A stretch of DNA of 64,000 bases from Sphingomonas lacusdianchii (GCF_022664395.1 NZ_JAKRET010000003.1:62001-126000); one strand, 5' to 3'; counted from the first letter of the stretch, positions 16,732-25,147 are shown. Notes: generated from the sequence alone by a model not told the origin. Numbers and translations: made by a program.

Positions 16732-17594
16732 CGCGGCGTTTCACCCGGTTCGCGGCAATCGACTGGTCGGGACAGGCGGTGGCACGGCCCAAGGGGCTGG
16801 CGGTCGCCGAGGTCGGCGATGGCGGACCGGCGCTGGTCGAGCGCGAGGGCGGATGGTCGCGGGACGCGGTGCTCGGCTGGCTGGTGGAACTGGCCGGGGC
16901 GCGGGCCGATATGCTGATTGGGCTCGACCTGTCGCCAGCGCTGCCGTTCCTCGATCGGGACAGCTATTTTCCGGGCTGGGACGGATCGCCCGGGGATGCG
17001 CGGTCGCTCTGGGCGATGGTGGATCGGATGAGTGCCGACGATCCGTATCTCGCTGCGTCGTCGGTGGTGGCGGACGAGGAAGTGTCGCGCCATTTCCGGC
17101 GGCAGCGCGCCTGCGGCGACCGGTTCGGCAGCGGGCGCGGACGGTTGCGCGTGTGCGAGGAACGGCAGTTGCTGGCCGGCCTGTCACCGACGAGTTGCTT
17201 CAACCTCGTCGGTGCGGCGCAGGTCGGGAAATCGAGCCTGACCGGCATGCGCGTGCTCCATCGACTGGCGGGCAGGATAGCGGTCTGGCCGTTCGATCCG
17301 GTGCCGGCGACCGGTCCGGTGATCGTCGAACTCTATACCACGATCGCGGCGCGGGCGGCGGGGGTGCGCAAGGGGCTGAGCAAGCTGCGGGATCCGCTGT
17401 CGCTGGATGCGGCGCTGGCGGTGCTGGGCAGCGCGGCGCATGTACCGATCGCGCGCTATGACGACCATGCCACCGACGCGCTGTTGAGCGCGGCGTGGCT
17501 GCGGACGGTGGCGGGCGATGCGGCGCTCTGGGCACCGGCCGGGCTGACGGCGGAAGTAGCGCGGACCGAGGGGTGGACGTTCGGAGTCCGGTAG
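16713..17594 (+). CDS. Uncharacterised protein, possible RNase H-like fold
   Basis: Protein of 293 residues with no confidently recognised family. The N-terminus FTRFAAIDWSGQAVARPKGLAVAEV looks like the first hairpin of a ribonuclease H-like fold (compare DUF429 proteins). Later acidic motifs (LIGLDLSPALPF; ARYDDHATDALLSAAW near the end) could complete a D-D-D metal site. This is inference from pattern only. The start ATG 16713 overlaps the preceding gene by 19 nt; a GTG further upstream is possible. It is the third gene of the rarA group. Confidence 0.6.
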   Translation: MGRATLTRRFTRFAAIDWSGQAVARPKGLAVAEVGDGGPALVEREGGWSRDAVLGWLVELAGARADMLIGLDLSPALPFLDRDSYFPGWDGSPGDARSLWAMVDRMSADDPYLAASSVVADEEVSRHFRRQRACGDRFGSGRGRLRVCEERQLLAGLSPTSCFNLVGAAQVGKSSLTGMRVLHRLAGRIAVWPFDPVPATGPVIVELYTTIAARAAGVRKGLSKLRDPLSLDAALAVLGSAAHVPIARYDDHATDALLSAAWLRTVAGDAALWAPAGLTAEVARTEGWTFGVR

Positions 17595-17657
17595 CGGCCG
17601 GACCCGCAACCCGGCGTTGTGTTGCCCGATCGCGCTTGGTAGAGGATGCGGCGGCGT

Positions 17658-17731
17658 GCCCCGTTACGTTAATGGTAAACGGCTTCCTTTGTAACGAAGA
17701 GACGCGGGTTCGATTCCTGCACGGGGCACCA
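17658..17731 (+). tRNA. tRNA-Thr (anticodon TGT)
   Basis: A full cloverleaf can be drawn. Acceptor GCCCCGT/ACGGGGC is 7 bp, D-stem CGTT/AACG encloses AATGGTA, the anticodon loop is TTTGTAA with anticodon TGT at 17690-17692, and the T-arm is GCGGG-TTCGATT-CCTGC. The discriminator A and CCA are encoded. The anticodon stem CTTCC/CGAAG has a C-C mismatch next to the loop. The 74-nt gene stands alone, 63 nt after the previous CDS. Confidence 0.92.
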
Positions 17732-17751
17732 CCGCTCGCCGCCCGCTGCGC

Positions 17752-18432
17752 TCAACCCGGCGGTGCCAGCCGGTAACCGACGCCCGGCTCGGTCAGGATC
17801 AGCCGTGGGTCGGTCGAGTCCTCTTCCAGCTTCTGGCGCAGATAGCCGATATAGACGCGCAGATACTGGCTGTCGGCCGATGCCGATCCCCAGCCCACCT
17901 CCAGCAGCCGCTTGTGGGTGACGACCTGTCCGGCGCTGATCGCCAGCGCTTGCAAAAGGTCGAATTCCTTGCGCGACAGGCGGATCGGTTCCTCCTCGAT
18001 CCGGACCGAGCGCGCGTCGAAATCGATCAGCAGCGGGCCGCTGCGATAGGTGCGCGGCTTGACCCGGACGCTGGCCCGCCGGCGCACCGCCGCACGGATG
18101 CGCGCGGTCAGCTCGCCGATCTCGAACGGCTTGTTGACGTAATCGTCGGCCCCTTCGTCGAGCGCCGCGATCTTTTCGCTTTCCTGATGGCGCGCCGATA
18201 CGACGATGACCGACGCGGCGCTGATCGCGCGCACCGCGCCGATCACCGTCTTCCCGTCCATGTCGGGCAGGCCGAGGTCGAGCAGGATCAGGTCGGGATC
18301 GATCCGCCGGACCGCCGCGACGGCGGACTCCCCGTCGCAGGCCGTCGCCACAACATAGCCCGCCGCGCGAAGACTCGGCTCCAGCACCGCGATCAGCGAG
18401 GGTTCGTCGTCGACGATCAGAATGTTGGTCAT
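17752..18432 (-). CDS. kdpE: OmpR-type response regulator, KdpE-like
   Basis: Two-component response regulator of 226 residues. The receiver has the acidic pair Asp9/Asp10 (ILIVDDEPSL), phospho-acceptor Asp52 (LILLDLGLPDMDG) and Lys in YVNKPFEIGEL. The C-terminal winged helix ends in GVGYRLAPPG. Overall likeness is to KdpE, the regulator of high-affinity potassium uptake. Its ATG overlaps the stop of the histidine-kinase gene (ATGA). No kdpFABC genes are in the window, so regulation of the Kdp pump is not shown by context. Confidence 0.85.
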   Translation of the reverse strand: MTNILIVDDEPSLIAVLEPSLRAAGYVVATACDGESAVAAVRRIDPDLILLDLGLPDMDGKTVIGAVRAISAASVIVVSARHQESEKIAALDEGADDYVNKPFEIGELTARIRAAVRRRASVRVKPRTYRSGPLLIDFDARSVRIEEEPIRLSRKEFDLLQALAISAGQVVTHKRLLEVGWGSASADSQYLRVYIGYLRQKLEEDSTDPRLILTEPGVGYRLAPPG

Positions 18433-19940
18433 GACGCCGGCACGGCCCCGGCGATCGGCAGTTCGATAACGATCTTCGTGCCTCCGTTGCCGACGCCCGG
18501 CGTCTGTGCCTCGATCGATCCGCCCAGCGCCTCGACAAAGCCCCTGGCGATCGCCAGTCCCAGGCCGCTGCCGCGCGGCGAAGCCTCGCTGCGGCGGACC
18601 CGGTAGAAGCGTTCGAAGACGCGGACTAGGTCGTCCTCCGGAATACCGCAACCCTCGTCGGCGATGCCGATCCGGCAGCGGTCGCCCAGATCCTCGGCGC
18701 TCAGCACGATACGCGTGCCATCGGGACCGTAGAGGATCGCATTGTCGAGCACGTTGATGAGCACCAGTTCGAACAGCGCCGGGTTGGCCGACACGGCGAT
18801 GCGCGCGTCCATCCCGGCGGTCTCGAAATGGCGACTGCCAGCGCGCGGCCGTACCCGCTGGATCGCGACGCCGATCATGTCGGCGACGCCCAGCGTCTGC
18901 AACGACGCCGGATCATCGCCCACCTCCAGCTTGCTCATCTCCAGCAGGTTCGACGTGTAGCGGTTGAGCCGTTCGCAATCGTCGACGATCTGGCGCAAAA
19001 ACTGATCGAACGTTTCGACGTCCAGCTTGTCGCGATAGATGCGCAGGCTCGACGCCGATGCGCTGATCGCGGTCAGCGGCGTGCGGAAATCGTGGCTGAC
19101 CGAATTGAGCAGCGCGGTCTTCAACTCCTCGGCCTTGAGAAGCGCGCGACGTTCGGCATTCTGTTCGGACAGGATCGCGCGTTCGAAGGCGACCGACACG
19201 CTGCCGCCAAAGGTCCGGAGCAGATACAGGTCCATCGGGCCGGCGCCGGTCTCCTCCAGCAGCAGGACGCCGATCGTACCCTCGCTGCCGTCCAGCCGGA
19301 TCGCCACCAGCGGACGGTCGACCAGCATCCCGTCGTCGCTGGCGAGCAGCGTGGTGAGCAGCGCCCCAACGTCGCGCGCGGTATCGGCGGGGCCGAGCCA
19401 TTCGACACCGCCCGGGCGCAGGCGGAACAGTGTCAGGCGGGCGTTCAAAATGGGTTCGGCGATGCTGGCGAGCGCCGCGGTGATGTCGGTGACCCGTCCC
19501 GCCGATTGCAGCGCCCGGCTGAGCCGCAACAGGTTGGTCAGCCGGGCATTACCGAGCTTCGCCAGTTCCGACCGATCGCGCAGCCGCCCGGCAAGGATGC
19601 CGGTCACGATCGCGCACAGGTTGAAGATGAACAGCGGTGCCAGATCGCGTTCGGTCCCGAGCCGGAACGAGAAGGCCGGCTGGGTGATGAAGAAGTTGAA
19701 GATCAGGAACGCCGCCGCCGCCGCGATCAGCGCGCTCGACAGGCCGCCGACCGCGCCGGCGACGGTCACGCCCAGCATGAACACCAGCGCGGCGGTCACC
19801 TCGTCATAATGGGTCGCGACCAGATTGCCGACCAGAGCGAGGACGAGGATCACGGTCGCGGTCGAGGCGAGCCCCTGCCGCGTCAGCGACAGCTTGAACC
19901 CGCGCGAGGCCAGATCGGGCGTGATCATATGCGACGACAT
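18429..19940 (-). CDS. kdpD: KdpD-like histidine kinase lacking the N-terminal half
   Basis: Membrane sensor kinase of 503 residues. Four hydrophobic helices at about 25-120 match the DUF4118 part of KdpD. A GAF-like region (150-255), HisKA with His283 (SVSHDFRTPLTAI) and an HATPase domain (N-box VLINVLDNAILYG, G-boxes IADEGCGIPE and GSGLGLAIARG) follow. E. coli KdpD is about 894 residues; the N-terminal KdpD/Usp-type cytoplasmic domains are absent here. ATGs at 19976 and 20030 are alternative starts; even the longest leaves no room for those domains. Coupled to kdpE. Confidence 0.82.
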   Translation of the reverse strand: MSSHMITPDLASRGFKLSLTRQGLASTATVILVLALVGNLVATHYDEVTAALVFMLGVTVAGAVGGLSSALIAAAAAFLIFNFFITQPAFSFRLGTERDLAPLFIFNLCAIVTGILAGRLRDRSELAKLGNARLTNLLRLSRALQSAGRVTDITAALASIAEPILNARLTLFRLRPGGVEWLGPADTARDVGALLTTLLASDDGMLVDRPLVAIRLDGSEGTIGVLLLEETGAGPMDLYLLRTFGGSVSVAFERAILSEQNAERRALLKAEELKTALLNSVSHDFRTPLTAISASASSLRIYRDKLDVETFDQFLRQIVDDCERLNRYTSNLLEMSKLEVGDDPASLQTLGVADMIGVAIQRVRPRAGSRHFETAGMDARIAVSANPALFELVLINVLDNAILYGPDGTRIVLSAEDLGDRCRIGIADEGCGIPEDDLVRVFERFYRVRRSEASPRGSGLGLAIARGFVEALGGSIEAQTPGVGNGGTKIVIELPIAGAVPAS

Positions 19941-20168
19941 AACGGCAGGTCCACTTTCACGAGCGCGCCGCGGCATGGCCCGCGTGCCCCCGGGCGGTGC
20001 GTAGCCGGGCGGCGTGCGACGTCCATACATAAGAAAGCTATAGTAACGCCTTAACGTCGCTTCGGCCTAGCGCCTGTTACGGGCGTTGCGATGCCGAACC
20101 GTGCGGAATGTCGATTCCGCCCGGCGCCTCCCACCGCCCCCACACCGAAGTCGCGCAGGAGAGGATGT

Positions 20169-20324
20169 ATGCAGTGGCCGTTTATCCGTCGTCAGCGTCT
20201 GAATGACGCGTTGCTGGACGCCGATCGCCGGTTCAATCAGGTCGAACGTGCCGCGCGCACCTATCGCGACGAACGCGACCGGCTGAAGGCCGCGCTGGTC
20301 GCGGTCAGCAACTACCCGCACTGA
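20169..20324 (+). CDS. Small helical protein of unknown function
   Basis: A 51-residue open frame starting at ATG 20169 after a GGAGAGG Shine-Dalgarno. The sequence is one long charged helix with heptad-like spacing (LNDALLDADRRFNQVERAAR, then YRDERDRLKAALVAV), suggesting a coiled coil. It ends 2 nt before the next small gene and probably shares its transcript. No family recognised. The good ribosome-binding site is the main reason for listing it. Confidence 0.5.
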   Translation: MQWPFIRRQRLNDALLDADRRFNQVERAARTYRDERDRLKAALVAVSNYPH

Positions 20325-20326
20325 CC

Positions 20327-20530
20327 ATGGTCGACATCGCTGCCTTCGTCGCGATCCCGATCGGGAATATCGTGATGACGATCGGTTTCCTGAAACTGAT
20401 CTGGGTATCGGACGAGGCGTTCGCCCAGGTCGGCGGGAACCACGCGACGCGCAACCTGCCCGGCCTGATGTGGGTCGCGATCGGCACCGCGCTGTGCTTC
20501 CTGCCGCTGGCACTGCGCTATCCGGCTTAA
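20327..20530 (+). CDS. Small membrane protein
   Basis: A 67-residue protein with two predicted membrane helices (about 5-25, AFVAIPIGNIVMTIGFLKLIW, and 46-63, PGLMWVAIGTALCFLPLAL) joined by a polar loop. It starts 2 nt after the 51-residue gene. The convergent che operon ends 17 nt downstream. Function unknown; tiny two-helix proteins of this kind often act as accessory subunits, but there is no evidence for a partner here. Confidence 0.55.
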   Translation: MVDIAAFVAIPIGNIVMTIGFLKLIWVSDEAFAQVGGNHATRNLPGLMWVAIGTALCFLPLALRYPA

Positions 20531-20547
20531 TTCGCCCGCCGCGTCGG

Positions 20548-20826
20548 TCAGCCGGCGTGGCGGCGCAGCCGTTCCAGCATATCCTCCAGCGTCACCTCGG
20601 ACAGCCTATCCTGCCCATCGCCGCCGCGCAGCACGGTGGCGAGGTTCAACAGGATCTGCGTGACGTGATCGATCGACTGCAGTCCGGTCAGATGGCGGCG
20701 CAACGTCGCCTCGTCGCTGCCGAGGTCGAAGGCGAGATCGCCCAGCATCCGCGAGGCGCGCACCAGCTCGTCGGCCAGTGCGTCGCCCATCGGGATCCGC
20801 TGCGGAAAGGTCGACACCGCGTTCAT
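20548..20826 (-). CDS. Small helical protein, last gene of the che operon
   Basis: Unrecognised 92-residue protein, predicted almost wholly helical (ALADELVRASRMLGDLAFDL, IDHVTQILLNLATVL, LEDMLERLRRH). Its ATG overlaps the stop of the second cheB (ATGA), so it is translated with the chemotaxis genes. Being helical and acidic, it could be a CheZ-like, Hpt-like or adaptor protein, but there is no histidine in an Hpt-type HxxKG motif. Role unknown. Confidence 0.65.
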   Translation of the reverse strand: MNAVSTFPQRIPMGDALADELVRASRMLGDLAFDLGSDEATLRRHLTGLQSIDHVTQILLNLATVLRGGDGQDRLSEVTLEDMLERLRRHAG

Positions 20827-21824
20827 TTCGAACACAGTTTCAGGACGCTGGCGGTCAGCGCGTCGGATGCGACCGGCTGCGCGACCATGCCGCGCGCCAG
20901 CGTGTGGCCGCCATTCTCCGCGGGGGAAAAGGCGTAGCTGCCCGCGCCCAGCATCGCCTTCAGCCCGCCGCCGCCGTCTTCGCTGCCGTCGATCATCAGC
21001 ACGCCGACCGCATTGGCGCCGGCCGCCTTGGCAGCGGCGGCGAACAGCAGCGAGATCGACGGCCGCTCGCCCGCGACCGGATCGCGTGCCAGCAGTCGCA
21101 GCTTGCCCGAAGGCCATGCGTCGACGACGACGTGGTGATCGCCCTGCGGCGCGAAATAGATCGTGCCCTGCTTGATCGCCATGCCGTCCGTGGCGACGAC
21201 GACCTTCGGTGCGACCTGCGACCCGAGCTTTTCGACCATGCCCTCGACCAGTCCCGGGCCGAGATGCTGGACGACGATCGTCGGCGGGCAGTTGGCGGGG
21301 AAGGCACCGAACATGTCGAACATCGACGCGGTGCTCGACGCGTCGCCGCCCAGCACGATCAGGCGACCGTTCCAGTTGATCGGCGCCGCCGCCTTGGCGG
21401 CCGGGGCCTTCGCCTTGGTCGGGGCGTTGCGCGCCGACTTGATGCGTTTGCCGAGCTTCGCGATGATCGCATCGAGTTCGGCCGGCGCCGCGACGCGCGG
21501 CTTCGGCAGGCAGTCGATCGCGCCGAGGCGCAGCGCCTCGATCGTCTCGCCCGCGCCGTCGGTGGTGCGGGTCGAAAACATGATGACCGGCATCGGCTTC
21601 GATTCCATGATCTCGGCCAGATATTCGATGCCGCTCATGCCCGGCATCTCGACGTCGAGCGTGATGACGTGCGGCTTGAGCGATGCGACCATCGATCGCG
21701 CCTCTTCGGCACCATCGGCGAGACCGACGACTTCCACACCCGGAATCCGCTCCAGCGCTCCGGAGATGAGCGCCCGCATGGTCAACGAGTCGTCGACGAC
21801 GAGTACCTTCGTGCTAGCAGCCAT
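20823..21824 (-). CDS. CheB-like protein with degenerate methylesterase domain
   Basis: Receiver-methylesterase fusion of 333 residues. The receiver is intact (Asp11, Asp12, phospho-acceptor Asp57 in ITLDVEMPGMSG). In the esterase domain, the GASTGG serine loop of active CheB aligns with GGDASS, so the catalytic Ser position holds Asp161. The His (His187, VVQHLGPG) and Asp (Asp283) positions remain. The linker is Ala/Lys-rich (about 136-148). It follows cheW and precedes the 92-residue gene. It probably binds rather than demethylates receptors, or acts as a phosphate sink; an active neighbour cheB is in the same operon. Confidence 0.8.
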   Translation of the reverse strand: MAASTKVLVVDDSLTMRALISGALERIPGVEVVGLADGAEEARSMVASLKPHVITLDVEMPGMSGIEYLAEIMESKPMPVIMFSTRTTDGAGETIEALRLGAIDCLPKPRVAAPAELDAIIAKLGKRIKSARNAPTKAKAPAAKAAAPINWNGRLIVLGGDASSTASMFDMFGAFPANCPPTIVVQHLGPGLVEGMVEKLGSQVAPKVVVATDGMAIKQGTIYFAPQGDHHVVVDAWPSGKLRLLARDPVAGERPSISLLFAAAAKAAGANAVGVLMIDGSEDGGGGLKAMLGAGSYAFSPAENGGHTLARGMVAQPVASDALTASVLKLCSK

Positions 21825-21857
21825 GATGTGATTGTCCCAAAAAGTTTACGCGGTACG

Positions 21858-22295
21858 TCAGGCGGCTTCGGCCATCGGCTGGTCGACCAGACGGTCGAGC
21901 GCCAGCACCAGGATCATGCGATTGTCGATCGTCGCCAGACCTTCGAGGAAGCGCGACGATTCGGTGTCGCCCATGTCGGGAACCGGCTGCATCGCGTCCG
22001 GGTGGATCGACACGATGTCGTTCACCGCATCGACGATGATGCCCTGCAACTGTTCGCCGATGCGCACGACGATGATGACGTGGCGCGCCGACGGATCGGT
22101 CTGGCCCCAGTTCAGCCGGTGGCGCAGGTCGAATACCGGCAGCACCACGCCGCGCAGATTGACGACGCCACGGACATAGGGCGGCACGTTGGGCAGCGGC
22201 GTCGCCGGCGACCAGGCGCGGATCTCGCGGATCGCCATGATGTCGACGCCAAGGATCTGGTCGCCCAGTTGGAAAGTGATGAGTTGGCGGGACAT
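21858..22295 (-). CDS. cheW: Chemotaxis coupling protein CheW
   Basis: CheW adaptor of 145 residues that links receptors to CheA. The SH3-like tandem domains are recognisable by ITFQLGDQILGVDIMAIREI, the receptor/kinase contact strand VRGVVNLRGVVLPVFDLRHR and IVDAVNDIVSI. The ATG at 22295 is used. It lies 26 nt after cheY and 33 nt before the degenerate cheB gene. Nothing unusual in length or motifs. Confidence 0.93.
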   Translation of the reverse strand: MSRQLITFQLGDQILGVDIMAIREIRAWSPATPLPNVPPYVRGVVNLRGVVLPVFDLRHRLNWGQTDPSARHVIIVVRIGEQLQGIIVDAVNDIVSIHPDAMQPVPDMGDTESSRFLEGLATIDNRMILVLALDRLVDQPMAEAA

Positions 22296-22321
22296 GGTCT
22301 AATCCTCGGGTACGAAACGGG

Positions 22322-22684
22322 TCAGTGCAGCACGCGGCGGATGGCGGCCGCGAGCTTTTCGGGATGGAACGGCTTGACGATCCAGCCGGTCGCGCCGGCA
22401 TCGCGGGCGCGCTGTTTCTTCTCGTCCGAACTTTCGGTCGTCAGCACCAGGATCGGCAGGTTGCGTCGCCCCTGCCCGCGCACTTCGCTGATCAGGCCGA
22501 ACCCGTCCATGCGCGGCATGTTGATGTCGGTGATGAGCAGGTCGGGTTGAAAGCCGTCGAGCTTTTCGAGCGCGTGGACACCGTCCTCCGCCTCGACGAC
22601 GCTATATCCAAGATCGGTCAGCGCGACCCGCAGCAACATCCGCATGCTGGGCGAATCATCGACGGTCATGATCGTCTTTGCCAC
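22322..22684 (-). CDS. cheY: Chemotaxis response regulator CheY
   Basis: Single-domain receiver of 120 residues that carries the signal to the flagellar motor. Acidic pair Asp9/Asp10 (IMTVDDSPSMR), phospho-acceptor Asp53 (LLITDINMPRMDG), Thr in LTTESS and Lys in WIVKPFHPEKL are all present. I chose GTG 22684, preceded by GAGGGAG at good spacing. An ATG at 22714 overlapping the cheD stop (TGATG) is a serious alternative that would add ten residues. Downstream of cheD, upstream of cheW. Confidence 0.92.
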   Translation of the reverse strand: MAKTIMTVDDSPSMRMLLRVALTDLGYSVVEAEDGVHALEKLDGFQPDLLITDINMPRMDGFGLISEVRGQGRRNLPILVLTTESSDEKKQRARDAGATGWIVKPFHPEKLAAAIRRVLH

Positions 22685-22713
22685 GGTAGGCTCCCTCGGT
22701 ACGAAATCAGTCA

Positions 22714-23271
22714 TCAAAAAAATTCCACGTCGCCGACGGCGGCGGGTGGCGGTGGCGGCTTGCGGACCACGATCACCGGCGGGGCCGCATCGACCACCGA
22801 CCGGCACCGCGCCAGCCCGACCGCCGCGCGAAACTCGACCCGGCGCGCCTGCGTCCCCCCGACATCCTCGCCGACCAGCGCGATCCGCTCGTTACGCAGG
22901 AAGGTGCGGGCAAAGGCGATGTTGGCACCCCCGATATCACGAAATCCTTCCCGCATCGTTGCACCGCCGAAGATTCGTGCGCGCAAACGCGATCTTGCGG
23001 CACCCATGGTCAACATTGCGTTGATGAGTACTTCCATCGCGTAAACGCCGTAGCGTTGCATCGATGCCGGGTCCGATGCGGTCCCGTCGGCAAGCAGATA
23101 ATGGTTGATCCCGCCGATCTGCGCGACCGGATCGTAGAAGCAGGCCGCGACGCAGCTGCCCAGCACCGTGGTGAGCACGACATCGGGCTCGCGGCTGACC
23201 TGCGTCTCGCCCTGCGCGACCGTGATCCGGCGCAGACCGTCGCGGGCCTGCAATGCGTTCACAGCGCACAT
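22714..23271 (-). CDS. cheD: Chemoreceptor glutamine deamidase CheD
   Basis: CheD of 185 residues, which deamidates receptor glutamines and in several species interacts with CheC or CheY. The catalytic Cys lies in VLGSCVAACFYDP, the His in GGINHYLLADG, and the third motif is ARIFGGATM. The C-terminal tail after about residue 155 is proline-rich (VVRKPPPPPAAVGDVEFF). The ATG at 23271 overlaps the end of cheB by 13 nt. An interior GTG would remove the overlap. Confidence 0.92.
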   Translation of the reverse strand: MCAVNALQARDGLRRITVAQGETQVSREPDVVLTTVLGSCVAACFYDPVAQIGGINHYLLADGTASDPASMQRYGVYAMEVLINAMLTMGAARSRLRARIFGGATMREGFRDIGGANIAFARTFLRNERIALVGEDVGGTQARRVEFRAAVGLARCRSVVDAAPPVIVVRKPPPPPAAVGDVEFF

Positions 23272-24287
23272 TCCGCGAGCAGCCGACCCGCGATCCGCCG
23301 CAGCGGCAGTTGTTCGGCGACGCCGCCGATCTGCCACGCGATGGCGGGCATGCCGTAGACGACGCTGGTCGCCTTGTCCTGGCCGAAGGTCATCGCGCCG
23401 GCGGCGCGCATCGCCTTCATCCCCTCCGCCCCGTCATTGCCCATGCCGGTCAGGATTGCGGCGGTGGCATCGCGCCCCGCCAGCTTCGCGACCGAATGGA
23501 ACAGCCGGTCGACCGACGGACGATGGCCGTTGACCTTGTCCCCCTCCAGCAGGCGGCAATGGCGGCGATCGCCGACACCGGCCAGTTCCATGTGCCGCTC
23601 GCCGCCGGGGGCGAGGTAGATCTTGCCGACGCCCAGCACCGCACCGGGACGCGCTTCCTCGACGCTCGGCGCGCACAGGCGGTTCAGCCGCGCGGCGAAG
23701 CTGGGCGTGAAGGTCGCCGGCATATGCTGCACGATCATCGTCGGCGGGCAATTGGCGGGAAAGGCCGATAGCAGTTCGATCAGCGCCTCGACGCCGCCGG
23801 TCGACGCGCCGATCGCGATCATCGATCCGGGCCGCGGCGTATAGCTCGCCCGTTCGTGGACGACCGGCGCAGCGGGCGCGACGCGCGCGGCGGGCCGGGT
23901 CTGCGACGCGGCGCGGACCAGATCGGCGAGGTCGAACCCGCTATGGTCGTTATGCGCCATCAACCGGTTCTTGTCGAAACAGTCGAACGCGCCGCGCTCC
24001 AGCGCGGTCAGGCTTGCCTCGGCCCCTTGCGCGGTCAGCGTCGAGAGCATCACGACCGGCGTCGGACGCAGCCGCATCAGCCGTTCGAGAAAGTCGAGGC
24101 CGCTCATTCCCGGCATCTCAATGTCGAGCGTGACGACGTCGGGGTCGAGCGCCTTGATCTGCGCGCGCGCCTCGTCGGCGCTGGCGGCGGTGCCGACGAC
24201 CTCGATCCCCGGATCGGCCTGCAGCTTGCGGCGGATGATCGCCTGCATCGAATAGGAGTCGTCGACGACCAGCGCGCGGACGGTCAT
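23259..24287 (-). CDS. cheB: Chemotaxis methylesterase/deamidase CheB
   Basis: Canonical CheB of 342 residues. Receiver with Asp9/Asp10 and Asp55 (VVTLDIEMPGMSGLDFLE); esterase domain with the full triad Ser162 (IAIGASTGGVEAL), His188 (MIVQHMPATF) and Asp285 (LTGMGNDGAEGM). It removes methyl groups from receptors when phosphorylated by CheA. Its ATG overlaps the cheR stop (ATGA), pairing the two opposing adaptation enzymes. This is the active copy, in contrast to the gene at 20823-21824. Confidence 0.94.
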   Translation of the reverse strand: MTVRALVVDDSYSMQAIIRRKLQADPGIEVVGTAASADEARAQIKALDPDVVTLDIEMPGMSGLDFLERLMRLRPTPVVMLSTLTAQGAEASLTALERGAFDCFDKNRLMAHNDHSGFDLADLVRAASQTRPAARVAPAAPVVHERASYTPRPGSMIAIGASTGGVEALIELLSAFPANCPPTMIVQHMPATFTPSFAARLNRLCAPSVEEARPGAVLGVGKIYLAPGGERHMELAGVGDRRHCRLLEGDKVNGHRPSVDRLFHSVAKLAGRDATAAILTGMGNDGAEGMKAMRAAGAMTFGQDKATSVVYGMPAIAWQIGGVAEQLPLRRIAGRLLAECAL

Positions 24288-25147
24288 GCCGCCACCTTCT
24301 GATATGCGGTGCGACCGATCGGGCGGAATTTCCCCGTTACCGCGCCGAGCAACCGCTCCGAATGACCGATGTACAGCATCCCCCCCACCTCCAGTCGGTC
24401 GGCAAGCCGGCCAAGGAGCCTTTCCTTGGTCGGTTCGTCGAAATAGATCATGACGTTGCGACAGAAGATCGTGTCGAACCGCCCCTTGATCGGCCAGTCG
24501 CCGAGCAGGTTGAGCGGCCGGAACGCGATCGCGTCGCGCAAAATCGGGTCGACGATCAGGTCGTCGCCCTCCCCCCGCGTCCATGCCGAGCGCAAGGACG
24601 CCGGCACGGTCCGCATCGTTTCCTTCGAATATCGCCCGGCGCGCGCCTTATCGAGCACGCTGGGCGACACGTCGGTCGCGAGCATCCGCAGATCGGCCTT
24701 GAGCAGCCGCTGCGCGAGGCTGCGGTCGGCGCCGAACGCCGCCATCAGCCACGAATAGGGTTCTTCGCCGCTCGAACACGCCGCCGACCACAGGCGGACC
24801 CGGCCGCCCTTGTTCAGCCGGTCGACCAGCCCCGGCCAGATACGATCGACGAAATCCTCGAAATGATGGTTTTCGCGAAAGAAGCTGGTGTGGTTGGTGG
24901 TCAGCGCATCGACCGCACGACCCCGTTCGCTGGCATCGCGACCGATGAACCCGACATATTCCGAAAAGCTCGACAGGCCGCAGGCGCGGACGCGCGGTGC
25001 GATCCGGCCATAGATCAGCTGCGCCTTGCCCTCGGGCAGCAGGATGCCGACCTCTTCATACACCAGCGCGGCGATCGCGTGGTGGTCGGCGGGCTGGAAG
25101 TCGAACTCCCGTGCCCGGCCATTGTCGAGGGCGGCGGCGGCGCTCAT
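24284..25147 (-). CDS. cheR: Chemotaxis methyltransferase CheR
   Basis: SAM-dependent receptor methyltransferase of 287 residues. The N-terminal helical domain (ALVYEEVGILLPEGKAQLIY) is followed by TTNHTSFFRENHHF, the SAM motif RLWSAACSSGEEPYS, and the family-typical FDTIFCRNVMIYFDEPTK and YIGHSERL. It starts inside the cheA stop (ATGA). The MCP in this operon ends in a WxxF-type pentapeptide that could tether this enzyme. Confidence 0.95.
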   Translation of the reverse strand: MSAAAALDNGRAREFDFQPADHHAIAALVYEEVGILLPEGKAQLIYGRIAPRVRACGLSSFSEYVGFIGRDASERGRAVDALTTNHTSFFRENHHFEDFVDRIWPGLVDRLNKGGRVRLWSAACSSGEEPYSWLMAAFGADRSLAQRLLKADLRMLATDVSPSVLDKARAGRYSKETMRTVPASLRSAWTRGEGDDLIVDPILRDAIAFRPLNLLGDWPIKGRFDTIFCRNVMIYFDEPTKERLLGRLADRLEVGGMLYIGHSERLLGAVTGKFRPIGRTAYQKVAA

